The notes beneath the pieces were generated by a model. That model saw only the letters and a program-made list of their open reading frames with translations, searched no databases and was not told the origin of the DNA. A DNA stretch of 64,000 nucleotides from CAWCDJ01 sp963794265 (GTDB lineage: Bacteria > Acidobacteriota > Terriglobia > Bryobacterales > Bryobacteraceae), in NCBI GenBank assembly GCA_963794265.1, contig CAWCDJ010000004.1, positions 992,001 through 1,056,000 on the forward strand. Direction: 5' to 3'. Positions within the stretch are counted from its first letter, which is position 1; every line of letters starts with the position of its first letter. The position numbers and the translations under genes are program-made. Shown piece after piece: positions 38,433-46,802 of this stretch.

Positions 38433-39023
38433 TTATCGCAACCATCTCGCAGCCGCGGCCACCACCGCATCCCGCGACGCGCCGCCACGGGCATACCGCG
38501 CGTCGCCAGCCTGACTGAGATCCGGAAAAAGGTACACCACATCGGCCTCACCTCCCTCGACCGAATGGATGGTGCTCGGGTCCACGCCCAGTGTCCATCA
38601 CCGTAATCGGGATGGCCGACCAGGAGCTAAAGGATCCGGCTGGGCGTCGAGGATCGCCCGGCCCAGCCGAAGGGGTCCAGGACCCGTTCGAGCGCCGGTC
38701 CGGGTTATGGAACGGGATGCCGTTCTTGCGGAGAATGGCCACGAGCGGCCGGGGATGTACGAGCAAGCAACCAGGAACATCTCCGTCTGGCCGCGCTCGA
38801 TGTGCGCGATGGCGGTCTTCAGGATTTCGTATTCAGGCCGCTCGAAGGTATCTGCCTTGCTCATCGCCACGTCGAACACGGTCTGAAGCCCCGGATAGTA
38901 GAGATCCACGAGTTTGGTCTGTTCATGCTCGTCCATAGCGCTGAGCAGCGTTCGACTGAAGTCCGCATGCTCGCGCGTGTGTTGAACGACAGACGCGCAC
39001 GGCGCGCACTGGATCTCGTCCAT
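38433..39023 (-). pseudogene. Decayed UvrD/Rep-type helicase fragment
   Basis: No single frame is open, but fragments in all three minus frames line up in order like a superfamily I helicase C-terminal half. They are QHTREHADFSRTLLSAMDEHE and IAHIERGQTEMFLVACSYI (about 38770-38960), LVAILRKNGIPFHNPDRRSNGSW (about 38660-38740), LLVGHPDYGDGHWAWT (about 38580-38640), then TIHSVEGGEADVVYLFPDLS (about 38510-38575), which matches helicase motif V wording. It ends at a stop at 38433 before motif VI. At least three frameshifts are needed. Family naming is by pattern and not checked by search. Confidence 0.55.
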
Positions 39024-39320
39024 TTGGTCCGCGCTCGTATCGATAGCGGATGCCGTCCCGGGTCCTCAATACCCAAACCAATTCTGCTTCTGTTCGTTCG
39101 AGGGGCCATGGAAGTCGCCGCCCCCGGCAAGTAGTCTGTTCATGGCCAGCACTGCAGTGCACGGCAGGGCCAGCGGAACTCCTGTGGTTTGCGGCTCCGC
39201 GCTTGGCAGTTCGATGCAAGAGCTGCACTTGAAGTGCGAAAGTTGCAGACGCGCAGCACTTGTATCCACTATGGGGCGACGGCCCCCAATCTGCTTAGTA
39301 ACAGCCGAGTAAAAGATAGG

Positions 39321-39878
39321 ATGTCAAAACAAATGAAGACTCTCACCCGTTGCTCTGCGGTATTGGCAATCGCTGCCGCCGGATTTCTTGCGGGATGTTC
39401 CAATAGGTCGAAGTCACCGGACCTTTCCCAGAACCTGCGTAGCGCACTGGATCAGGCCGGGCTGAAGAAGATCTCGGTCCGTCAAGATCGCGATAAGGGA
39501 GTTGTGACTCTGGGTGGCCAGGTCGCGTTGGACAGCGAAAAGGCTGATGCGGAGTCCATCGCGTCGTCGGTAGCGAACGGGCAGGTAGTGTCGAACCAGA
39601 TCGCGGTGCTTCCAGTGGGCGCCGAGGGCGAGGCCAAAACCGTGAATTCAGATTTGGATAAAGGCATAGAGCAAAACCTGGATGCCGCGTTCATTCAGGG
39701 CAAGCTGCACGATCGCGTAAAGTTCGCGGTCAAGAGCCAAGTGGTGACTCTGACCGGTGAGGTCGACTCGCAAGCCATGCGGCGCCAGGCAGGAAGAATC
39801 GCGACTTCTATTCCCTACGTTCAGCAAGTAGTAAACGAACTACAAGTGAAGAATCAGAAGGCGACATCCTCAGAGTAG
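39321..39878 (+). CDS. BON-domain lipoprotein (OsmY-like)
   Basis: 185 residues from ATG 39321 (alternative 39333). Signal with lipobox FLAGC (Cys26). Two BON modules: LRSALDQAGLKKISVRQDRDKGVVTLGGQVALDSEKADAESIA, and LDAAFIQGKLHDRVKFAVKSQVVTLTGEVDSQAMRRQAGRIATSIPYVQQVVNELQV. BON domains bind phospholipid and protect the periplasm in osmotic or envelope stress. First gene of a plus-strand set with CsbD and small membrane proteins, pointing to a stress operon. Confidence 0.88.
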   Translation: MSKQMKTLTRCSAVLAIAAAGFLAGCSNRSKSPDLSQNLRSALDQAGLKKISVRQDRDKGVVTLGGQVALDSEKADAESIASSVANGQVVSNQIAVLPVGAEGEAKTVNSDLDKGIEQNLDAAFIQGKLHDRVKFAVKSQVVTLTGEVDSQAMRRQAGRIATSIPYVQQVVNELQVKNQKATSSE

Positions 39879-39902
39879 GCCGTCCTTAAAGGAGATAAGC
39901 AG

Positions 39903-40082
39903 ATGAATCCGAGCACAAACGATCAAGTCACAGGCAAGCTGCACGAGGTCAAGGGCAAGGTCAAGCAGTTGGCCGGTCAGGCCACCGGCAACCCCGACCT
40001 GGAGTCGGAAGGCAACGTCGAAAATCTGGCAGGCAAGATCCAACAAAAAGTGGGCCAGATTGAAAAAGTGTTCGAGAAATAG
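39903..40082 (+). CDS. CsbD family stress-response protein
   Basis: 59 residues, preceded by an ideal AAAGGAG 8 nt before ATG. The sequence has the CsbD pattern DQVTGKLHEVKGKVKQLAGQATGNPDLESEG followed by a Lys/Gln/Val repeat (NLAGKIQQKVGQIEKVFEK). Small, charged, cytosolic; in other bacteria induced by general stress, molecular role unknown. It sits 24 bp after the BON gene and 15 bp before the DUF3309 gene, so all three are likely co-expressed. Confidence 0.93.
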   Translation: MNPSTNDQVTGKLHEVKGKVKQLAGQATGNPDLESEGNVENLAGKIQQKVGQIEKVFEK

Positions 40083-40097
40083 AAAAGGAGAATCACG

Positions 40098-40256
40098 ATG
40101 CTGATACTTATAGTGCTTTTGGTGCTGCTTTTGGGCGGCGGCGGCGGATACTACGGCCATAGCCGATGGGGCTACGGCGGCGGCGCGGGTGTGGGCCTCG
40201 GCACCATCCTGCTGGTTCTGCTGCTCGTCTACATGCTAGGCGGCCTCAACTTCTAA
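40098..40256 (+). CDS. DUF3309-like small membrane protein
   Basis: 52 residues with AAAAGGAG ahead of ATG. Two hydrophobic helices (LILIVLLVLLLG and GVGLGTILLVLLLVYML) flank a Gly/Tyr/His loop (GGGGGYYGHSRWGYGGG), the hallmark of the DUF3309 family. Inner-membrane, function unknown, recurrent next to CsbD genes in stress clusters. In operon with the two genes before it. Confidence 0.88.
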   Translation: MLILIVLLVLLLGGGGGYYGHSRWGYGGGAGVGLGTILLVLLLVYMLGGLNF

Positions 40257-40263
40257 GGGGCTC

Positions 40264-40441
40264 AGGTCATTCGGAATTTATCTGATCGGCTTCCTCATTC
40301 TCATCGGGGGATTGGTTTGGGGAGCAGTGGCGGTACACCTTGCGCCGCACTGGATCGCAGTCGGCGCAATTGTGATGCTGGGGCTGGCGATTCTCAATGG
40401 GGGTCCAGACCACACGAGGAAAAGATCTTTCGCAATGAGAT
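40264..40441 (+). pseudogene. Small membrane protein, apparently damaged at start and by a frameshift
   Basis: Frame from 40264 reads RSFGIYLIGFLILIGGLVWGAV then HLAPHWIAVGAIVMLGLAIL, a two-helix small membrane protein, but no ATG/GTG/TTG precedes it. After the run of five G at 40399-40403 it becomes NGGPDHTRKRSF; dropping one G would give NGVQTTRGKDLSQ and a stop, a more natural ending. AGGGG at 40256-40260 is where a ribosome site should be. Either a decaying gene or local sequence error. Confidence 0.4.
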
Positions 40442-40450
40442 GAAGCGCCA

Positions 40451-40879
40451 ATGAAAGACGACGCGCTCACCGCAGGACTGACACCGATGCCCAAACTTCA
40501 GGCCGGTGTGGGATTGACCGCACTATTCGGAGTGGAGAAGAATGGGTTCGTTACGATGTCCCTCCCCATCGGCGGGCCGTCACCCAATGAGATGCTGGCG
40601 GCCGTCGAAACAGGACGAAACGATGTCGTGTGCATCTCGTCCCTGCCTCCGTATGCATTTGCGCCGGCGCGGGCCTTGTGCAAACAAATTCGGGGACGCT
40701 TCCCAAAACTCAAAGTGGTGGTTTGCGTGTGGGGATTCAGCGGCGACTTGGAGAAGGCCGGCGCTTGCTTCGAGCGGACGCGGCCCGATCGACTCTGCAC
40801 CAGCCTGGCAGCGGCCGTCGAGTATTTCGTCCATCCTCAACCAGTGGCTACTCCTCTGGCTGCTGGATCGGAAGCGTGA
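40451..40879 (+). CDS. Orphan domain resembling the cytosolic C-terminus of acidobacterial AI-2E (PerM) transporters
   Basis: 142 residues without membrane segments. The block VCISSLPPYAFAPARALCKQIRGRFPKLKVVVCVWGFSGDLEKA, then FERTRPDRLCTSLAAAVEYF, resembles a B12-binding-like alpha/beta domain I associate with the tail of AI-2E family transporters; here the transporter part is absent. It may be a stand-alone ligand-sensing domain or a remnant. Its 3' end overlaps the convergent kinase gene by 32 bp. Assignment is from memory of the family and moderate. Confidence 0.5.
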   Translation: MKDDALTAGLTPMPKLQAGVGLTALFGVEKNGFVTMSLPIGGPSPNEMLAAVETGRNDVVCISSLPPYAFAPARALCKQIRGRFPKLKVVVCVWGFSGDLEKAGACFERTRPDRLCTSLAAAVEYFVHPQPVATPLAAGSEA

Positions 40880-41612
40880 AGCAGAAGGTCGCCCCCAACC
40901 CCGGGGTCGACTCCACCCACGTCCGGCCACCCTGCCATTCGATTGCCTTCCTGCAGAAGGCCAGGCCGAGTCCGTTGCCGGGGAACTCTCTCCCATGGAG
41001 CCGCTGAAAGGCTCCGAAGACACGCTCTTGAAATTTGGGGTCTATGCCAGGGCCATTGTCCTGCACCGAAATCACGCACTCCAGATCACGGTTTTCCGAT
41101 GAAACGTGAACGCGCGGATCGGGTCTGCCGCAGTATTCGATCGCGTTCCGAATCAGATGCTGCAGGACCTTGGCCAGACTGTCGAAGTCCCCGCACACGC
41201 ACGGCAAGGGAGCATGAGTAACGATTGCGCCCTGCTTGTCCACACGGAGGAGCACCTGGTCCAGGACCGCCTCCATACTTGTCGCGCAGGCTTGCTTGCC
41301 GCACGCACCTATGGACCAATAATCCACCACATCGGTGAGCAGCGACTGCATTCTCGCAGCGCCCTGCCGGATTAGTTCGAGGAATGCGCCGGCGTCGGGA
41401 TCGGAATCGAAGCGCCCGATGTTGGCTTCGGCCAGCAACTGACTGAACGCAGCCACGTCTCGAAGAGACTCGCCCAAATCATGAGCGGCGATGGAAACGA
41501 ATTCTTCGAATCCTGCTTGGGCCTGGTCCAATTGTACCTGCAGTTCCCGGCAGCGCTCTGTTTCCGCTTCGAGCGACTTTCGCAAACGGTCGATCTCAAT
41601 GTCCGTGGTCAT
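40848..41612 (-). CDS. Short sensor histidine kinase, paralogue of the adjacent CheB/CheR kinase
   Basis: 254 residues from ATG 41612, one base after the stop of the upstream kinase gene. A coiled coil (LRKSLEAETERCRELQVQLDQAQ) leads to the phosphoacceptor helix FVSIAAHDLGESLRDVAAFSQLLAEA, N-box LIRNAIEYC, and ATP-lid motifs DNGPGIDPKFQERVFGAFQRLHG and GNGLGLAFCRKAIEWQGG. There is no sensor domain. Compared with the phytochrome-type HDLQEPLR motif of its neighbour, it reads HDLGESLR, losing the helix Pro. Likely arose by duplication of the kinase core and may work as its partner. Confidence 0.83.
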   Translation of the reverse strand: MTTDIEIDRLRKSLEAETERCRELQVQLDQAQAGFEEFVSIAAHDLGESLRDVAAFSQLLAEANIGRFDSDPDAGAFLELIRQGAARMQSLLTDVVDYWSIGACGKQACATSMEAVLDQVLLRVDKQGAIVTHAPLPCVCGDFDSLAKVLQHLIRNAIEYCGRPDPRVHVSSENRDLECVISVQDNGPGIDPKFQERVFGAFQRLHGREFPGNGLGLAFCRKAIEWQGGRTWVESTPGLGATFCFTLPIQQPEE

Positions 41613-41613
41613 T

Positions 41614-44600
41614 TTACTGTACGACCTGGGGGGTGGACTCCGGACGCCGGGCAGGGATTGTGAACCGGAACGTCGCGCCCTTGCCTTCTTCCGATTCCAC
41701 CCAGATGCGTCCGCCCTTGCGCTCGATAATCTTCCTGCAAAGAGCCAGGCCGATACCCGTGCCCGGAATGTCTTTTCCATGCAAACGCTTGAACATGCCA
41801 AACACCCGGTCGGCATATTGCGGATCGATACCGATTCCGTTGTCCCGCACCGTAAACAGCCATCCTTCTCCGTCTCGCTCCGCCGATATGTGGATTCTCG
41901 GTGTCTCCCGGCTCCGGTATTTGATGGAATTGGAAATCAGGTTCTGGAAAAGCGACGTCAGCATCACCTCTTCCGCCACCAGTGTCGGCAGCGGGTCGCA
42001 AGTTACGATGGCGCCACTCTCCGCGATGGCTGCTTCCAGGTTCGATAGCGCTTTGGCTAGGATTGCGTCGCATTCGACCACAGAGAAGCTATCCTCGGCC
42101 CGGCCGGTGACCTCCCAATACGAAAGCAACGCCTGCAGCAGCGCTTCGATCTTCAGAGCTCCATCCACCGAATAGGAGATGTATTGGTCCGCGTCCTTGC
42201 CCAGCTTTCCCGTGTACTCCAGGGCTAGAAGCTCCGTGAAATTGACCACCATGCGAAGAGGTTCCTGCAGGTCGTGCGTGAGCGCGTATGCAAAATGCTG
42301 CAATTCGGCGTTGGTCGTGCGGAGCGCTGCCTCGGCTTGCTTACGGTCCGTCACATCCTCAATCGCCAGAAGGATGGTCCGCGCCTGCGCATTGGGATTA
42401 TAAATCTCGCTGGCGTTGAGCAGCATCACTTTCCGTCCGACATGTTCGAACTCGTGCGTCACCTCGAAATCGCGGAAGGTGGAGTGCGCGGGGAGAATAT
42501 TCTCGAGTAACTCGCGCAACTTCGGGATATTCCATTGCCCGTTCCCCAGATCGTAGATCAGACGATGCTCGGTGTCTTCGCGCCTGGCCCGGAAGGTGCT
42601 GTAGAACGTCTTGTTGGCTTGTACGACGTGCAGGCTCTGATTCAGGATCACCAGGGGTTCCCGCACCGTCTCTACGATCGCTTCGGCGAAATCGAGACCT
42701 CGCTTGGCGGCATCGATATTGATCAACATCAGCACGGCGCCATCGATCTTACCGTCCAACCCCAAGGACGGTAGGATGCGCAGGGAATGCCAGCGGCCCT
42801 GCAAGTCGCGCACATCGCGCGGCTTCCGGTCGCCGCCCTCCAGGGCATCCAGCAGCAAGCGCCGCAAGTCGGGCAGTTCCATTTGGGGTTGAAGGTCGGT
42901 GATCGACCTTCCGACATCGGAAGGGATCACGTTCAGCAGGGGCTCGATGGCGCGCGTAAAGCGGCGAATGCGCAGATCCCGCCCGACCATTACCAACGGG
43001 ATGCTAATGCTTTCCAGAAGGTTGGTCAGATCGCGATTGAGCTTCCCGAAATCCATATTGCCAATCTTCAACTCTTCGTTCAGAGTGTTTAGTTCTTCAT
43101 TGGCCGACTCCAGTTCCTCCTGCGCCGTCTCCAATTCCTCATTGCTCGCCTGCGCTTCTTCGTTGGCTGCCCTCAGTTCTTCCAGCGTAGTCGCATTGTC
43201 TTCGATGATGGATTGCAGGTACTCTTTGGTCGCTACCAACTCGCGACGCAGCCGTGTGCCCCCGCCCGTTTCCCGAACCGCAGTTTTGCGTTTCGCTCTT
43301 GCGTGAGCGGCCGGTTCAGATTCCTCGAACAGGACCAGGAAATAACGCTCCTCGGCATTTGATGCAACCCTGAAAGGGATTACCTTGATGGCGACGTCCT
43401 TTAGCAGACCCGCGTCTTCGATCCGGAACCCCTTTTCGGTTGCCGCGGCGTTCTTTTGCCGGGCAGTCTGGATGGCCTTGCCCAATCCGGCAATCAAGCC
43501 TTCACGCGCGAGTTTGAGAAGGTTCCGGGTGGGCGCGCCCGGCGAGAGTTCGAGGTAGGGAGTGGTGCGACCGCGGACCTGAACGATGTTCATTGCGGAG
43601 TCGATGATTGCCCCCGGCGGGCCATGCTCGGCCAGCACCAAACGGTCTGCTTCTCTCAGCACCTCCAGCCCTGTTCGGGTCTCCGCTGTTCTCTCGCGTG
43701 GGCCCGCACGGCCTTCGACCTGCCGATTGCCGCTGAGTGGCAGCGCTGGTGTGCTCGCGGCTGGCCGCATTTGGTAGATCTGGTGGGTATTCTCAAACTG
43801 ATGAAATGAGTCTGAAAGGGCGCCAATGCGTTCCGATGGGCCGAGTATCAGAAAGCCCGCCGGCTTCAGGGCGTAATGCAGAATCGACCAGACCTTCCGC
43901 TGCAGGACATCACCGAGATAGATGAGCACGTTGCAGCAACTGACGAGGTCCAGTTTGGAAAATGGCGGGTCCTGTGCCAGGTTGTGCCTGGCGAAAACGC
44001 ATTTGTCGCGAACGATCTTGGCCACCTGGTGCCCGCGCTCCGACGGGACGAAGAAGCGCTCCAACCGCTGCGGAGAGACATGTGCGATCGCGGCGCCTGA
44101 ATAAATGCCGGCGCGGGCCTTTTCGATTGCCGTTTCGCTGATATCGGTGGCGAATATCTCGATTGGGAAGTCGGCTTTCGTCTCTTCCAGGAATTCCATA
44201 AGGCAGATGGTGATGGAATATGCCTCTTCGCCGGAAGCACAGCCAGCTACCCAGATGCGGATGGGGTCGGCGGCGGCTCGATCGCTTACCAGCGATGGGA
44301 ACACCCTGTTTTTCAGTTCCTCGAAGACCGCGGGTTCGCGAAAAAAGGAGGTGACGGTGATAAAACAGTTCTCGCACAGCGCCCCTGCTTCGTCGCGGTT
44401 CTGCTCCAACTCGCAGCTGTAGTCTTCCAGCTTTTCGAATCCGCGGAGGGACATGCGGCGCTTGATGCGGCGCGCCAGAGTGCCGTGTTTGTAGTGCGTA
44501 AAGTCCACTCCGGTGGCGGTACGCACCAACCGCAGAATCTTGCCCAGTTCGCCTTCCCCCTGCGAGTCGGCTGGGTCACGCGGCTCACCGGGAACGCGAG

Positions 44601-45258
44601 GATCCCCCGCGATGGCCACCAATTGGCGGGCGATTCCGGCTGGCGGCAGCACGAAGTCCACGACGCCAGCGACGATGGCGCTTTTAGGCATGCTGTCGTA
44701 CTTCGCGGTTTTCATCTCCTGCGCCAAGGTTACGCCACCCGCTTCCTTGATCGCTCTGAGTCCCACGGTGCCATCGGATCCGGTTCCCGACAGAACCACG
44801 CCAAGGGCCTTGCTGCCGCGATCTGCCGCCAGGGCGCCGAGAAAAAGGTCGATGGGCATGTTGCGGCCGGTGTCTGCCCGCGGCGGCGTATAGAGCACGC
44901 CAGCCGAAATCCCCAGATTGCGATGCGGCGGAATCACGTAAACGTGATTGGCTTCGGCGCGGATTTCGCCCTTCACTTCCAGGATGGGCATCTTGCTTTC
45001 CTTGGAAAGCAACTCCGCCAGATGGCTAACGTGCTTCGGATCCAGGTGCTGAATCAGCACAAACGCCATTCCGGTGTCGTCCGGCAGATGGCTGAGCAAC
45101 TCCGTGAAGGCTTCCAATCCGCCGGCGGAAGCTCCCACGCAAACAATGTACAGGGGATCGTTCTTGGAGCATCCCTCGACTGCCGCGGGGGGCGAAGCAT
45201 GCGGACGCGGCAATGGCACGACCTCTCTTAGCGGCCTCTTGCCGATTTTCTTGACCAC
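41614..45258 (-). CDS. CheB methylesterase - CheR methyltransferase - PAS - histidine kinase fusion
   Basis: 1214 residues. CheB domain about 36-220 with the catalytic triad Ser44 (GASAGG), His71 (QHLDPKH) and Asp162 (SGTGSDGT), without receiver domain. CheR domain about 240-500 (TSFFREP, VAGCASGEEAYS for SAM, LVSCCNVLIYL). A PAS/linker follows, then a long Glu-rich coiled coil (about residues 680-725), further PAS folds (IPLVMVGRDLRIRRFTRAIEPLLN; VREPLVILNQSLHVVQANKTF), HisKA (FAYALTHDLQEPLRMVVNF) and HATPase (DNGIGIDPQYADRVFGMFKRLHG). Such fusions integrate methylation-type adaptation with phosphorelay. Probable partners are the receiver at 45292 and the short kinase at 40848. Confidence 0.93.
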   Translation of the reverse strand: MVKKIGKRPLREVVPLPRPHASPPAAVEGCSKNDPLYIVCVGASAGGLEAFTELLSHLPDDTGMAFVLIQHLDPKHVSHLAELLSKESKMPILEVKGEIRAEANHVYVIPPHRNLGISAGVLYTPPRADTGRNMPIDLFLGALAADRGSKALGVVLSGTGSDGTVGLRAIKEAGGVTLAQEMKTAKYDSMPKSAIVAGVVDFVLPPAGIARQLVAIAGDPRVPGEPRDPADSQGEGELGKILRLVRTATGVDFTHYKHGTLARRIKRRMSLRGFEKLEDYSCELEQNRDEAGALCENCFITVTSFFREPAVFEELKNRVFPSLVSDRAAADPIRIWVAGCASGEEAYSITICLMEFLEETKADFPIEIFATDISETAIEKARAGIYSGAAIAHVSPQRLERFFVPSERGHQVAKIVRDKCVFARHNLAQDPPFSKLDLVSCCNVLIYLGDVLQRKVWSILHYALKPAGFLILGPSERIGALSDSFHQFENTHQIYQMRPAASTPALPLSGNRQVEGRAGPRERTAETRTGLEVLREADRLVLAEHGPPGAIIDSAMNIVQVRGRTTPYLELSPGAPTRNLLKLAREGLIAGLGKAIQTARQKNAAATEKGFRIEDAGLLKDVAIKVIPFRVASNAEERYFLVLFEESEPAAHARAKRKTAVRETGGGTRLRRELVATKEYLQSIIEDNATTLEELRAANEEAQASNEELETAQEELESANEELNTLNEELKIGNMDFGKLNRDLTNLLESISIPLVMVGRDLRIRRFTRAIEPLLNVIPSDVGRSITDLQPQMELPDLRRLLLDALEGGDRKPRDVRDLQGRWHSLRILPSLGLDGKIDGAVLMLINIDAAKRGLDFAEAIVETVREPLVILNQSLHVVQANKTFYSTFRARREDTEHRLIYDLGNGQWNIPKLRELLENILPAHSTFRDFEVTHEFEHVGRKVMLLNASEIYNPNAQARTILLAIEDVTDRKQAEAALRTTNAELQHFAYALTHDLQEPLRMVVNFTELLALEYTGKLGKDADQYISYSVDGALKIEALLQALLSYWEVTGRAEDSFSVVECDAILAKALSNLEAAIAESGAIVTCDPLPTLVAEEVMLTSLFQNLISNSIKYRSRETPRIHISAERDGEGWLFTVRDNGIGIDPQYADRVFGMFKRLHGKDIPGTGIGLALCRKIIERKGGRIWVESEEGKGATFRFTIPARRPESTPQVVQ

Positions 45259-45291
45259 ACAACACCACTTTTCTCTTCTGAGGTAAACTGC

Positions 45292-45750
45292 TTAGGCTGC
45301 CGCGGGGTCCGCCAGCAGTTCCTTCAGGGTCTTGCCAATCTCCATAAACTGATTCAGGCCGGAAGGCTTCGTAATGAATTGGGCAACTCCCAGGTCCCTG
45401 AGCAGCGCCTCGTCTCGACGAGAGCGCGAAGAACTCCACACGCACACCGGAACGCCGGCGAGGTGCCTGGCATTACGAATCTCGCGCAGGATGTCCTCGC
45501 CCGTGTACTTCGCCAGATTCAAGTCCACCAGGATCAGTTGGGGGGTCGGCGCATCCACGTATGCGCCTTCCCTGCGGATACATTCCAGGGCGGCACTCCC
45601 ACTGAGCAGGTGGACCAGCTCAAAGCGAAGATCCTGTTTGTGGAGAGCCCGGTCGAGAAGAAAAACGTCCGATGGGTTGTCTTCGACCACCAGGATCCGG
45701 GCAGTGCGGGCGTCGGAGGCGTGTTTCAAGATTGCTCCCAAGGCGGCCAA
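45292..45750 (-). CDS. Rcp1-like single-domain response regulator
   Basis: 152 residues, a stand-alone receiver: ILVVEDNPSDVFLLDRAL (acid pair), phosphorylated Asp76 in LILVDLNLAKYTGEDILREIR, Ser/Thr switch in VCVWSSSRSRRDEA, and Lys in FITKPSGLNQFMEIG. The wording (DLNLP-type, KP.....F) is that of Rcp1-type partners of phytochrome-like kinases. It lies 33 bp upstream of the CheB/CheR kinase on the same strand, making a three-gene signalling operon. Confidence 0.9.
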   Translation of the reverse strand: MAALGAILKHASDARTARILVVEDNPSDVFLLDRALHKQDLRFELVHLLSGSAALECIRREGAYVDAPTPQLILVDLNLAKYTGEDILREIRNARHLAGVPVCVWSSSRSRRDEALLRDLGVAQFITKPSGLNQFMEIGKTLKELLADPAAA

Positions 45751-45797
45751 CGAGGGCCGCCCTTTTCATCATTTCACAGTTGAGCATGGCAACGGTA

Positions 45798-46385
45798 TCA
45801 GTTGCCAAGATACTCGACATGCGCATAGGTGCCCAGGCGGGGGTTGTACGCCAGATACCAGCCATCGTGGTCGGGATCTTCGTAGATCACGACCTGATCG
45901 CCAGTCCAGTTCCAGCTTGCGACCACATAGTAATCGTACGGAGCGACGTCCCAGTAGAAATCGTCGAACCTGAAACGCTCCCGGTTTCCGCCGCCCAGCG
46001 CGAATACGTGCTGCGGCCCAAAGCCGCCGGAGAAGCGTCCATGCGCCCACGGCTGGGCGATCTGGTAGTGCACATCGTCGCGACCGCTGCTATGTCCGAC
46101 CCATTGATCGTTTTTGGCATGCACATGCGGGACGTCGGGATGGCCGGCTCTGTCCACTGCCATGCGGTTCATTGGCTGAGCGGCGGGCTGCTGGTTTCGC
46201 GCTGCCGCCGGCATGGGCGAATGCCTGGAAGCCTGCGCCGGGGCAGGGCCGCGGGCGGGAATGTGTCCTCCGCCAACCTCCGCCGGGCGCCCCCCACCTC
46301 GTTGGTTTTGATTGCCGCCGCGCCCCCGATCCTGAGCAAAGGCCGCCACGCAAATCAAAACGGATAGTCCTACGATCGTTTTCAT
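45798..46385 (-). CDS. Secreted protein of unknown function, Pro/His/Gly-rich with Tyr/Trp-rich C-terminus
   Basis: 195 residues with a signal peptide (MKTIVGLSVLICVAAFAQ). Mature part: low-complexity Arg/Gly/Asn/Gln segment (DRGRGGNQNQRGGGR), a Pro/Ala/His region, HVHAKNDQWVGH, then an aromatic domain (FRFDDFYWDVAPYDYYVVASWNWTGDQVVIYEDPDHDGWYLAYNPRLGTYAHVEYLG). I do not recognise a named family. Probably periplasmic or surface associated. Confidence 0.75.
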   Translation of the reverse strand: MKTIVGLSVLICVAAFAQDRGRGGNQNQRGGGRPAEVGGGHIPARGPAPAQASRHSPMPAAARNQQPAAQPMNRMAVDRAGHPDVPHVHAKNDQWVGHSSGRDDVHYQIAQPWAHGRFSGGFGPQHVFALGGGNRERFRFDDFYWDVAPYDYYVVASWNWTGDQVVIYEDPDHDGWYLAYNPRLGTYAHVEYLGN

Positions 46386-46593
46386 ACCAATCTCCCTGGC
46401 GATCTCTGGCTAGCGTCGCGTTCTTTGCGCAAGTCATCCAACAATTCGCTGAAATCCATGAGCCATCCGTCGCCGCCCTCCGACTCTCGCACGTTTACCG
46501 CCGTTTGAATCCAGCAGGATCACGGGTCGCTGATGCGCGGCGGGCCGGTTGCCGAAGCGAAAGCTGCACCTCCGCATGCAGATTCCGCACCTC

Positions 46594-46758
46594 CTATTTG
46601 GCCTTGCTTACCTTTTTCGGCTTTGGCAAAGCGTCTTTGGCCGCGCCGGAGTGATCCCGATTGTGACGCGCCACAGCCTTCGCAATCTCTTCGGCTGAGA
46701 GCTTGCTGTGATTGTCTGAATGCAACACTTCGCTGAGTGAATTCGTCTTCGTTTCCAT
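46594..46758 (-). CDS. Small basic hypothetical protein
   Basis: 54 residues, AAGGAGC 11 nt before ATG. Sequence METKTNSLSEVLHSDNHSK, then LSAEEIAKAVARHNRDHSG and a Lys/Pro-rich tail (LPKPKKVSKAK). One predicted helix, no cysteines, no membrane segment. Tail resembles nucleic-acid binding basic extensions. Ends 208 bp upstream of the signal-peptide gene at 46385 on the same strand. Family unknown. Confidence 0.55.
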   Translation of the reverse strand: METKTNSLSEVLHSDNHSKLSAEEIAKAVARHNRDHSGAAKDALPKPKKVSKAK

Positions 46759-46802
46759 TGCTTTATAAGCTCCTTATTCATTGAACCTGCACAACATGCT
46801 GG

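Noticed and set aside
39203..39220. Possible sigma-54 promoter (TTGGCAGTTCGATGCA) before the BON gene
   Set aside because: The spacing between GG and GC is 9 nt, not 10, so RpoN recognition is unlikely despite the NtrC-type regulator in the window.
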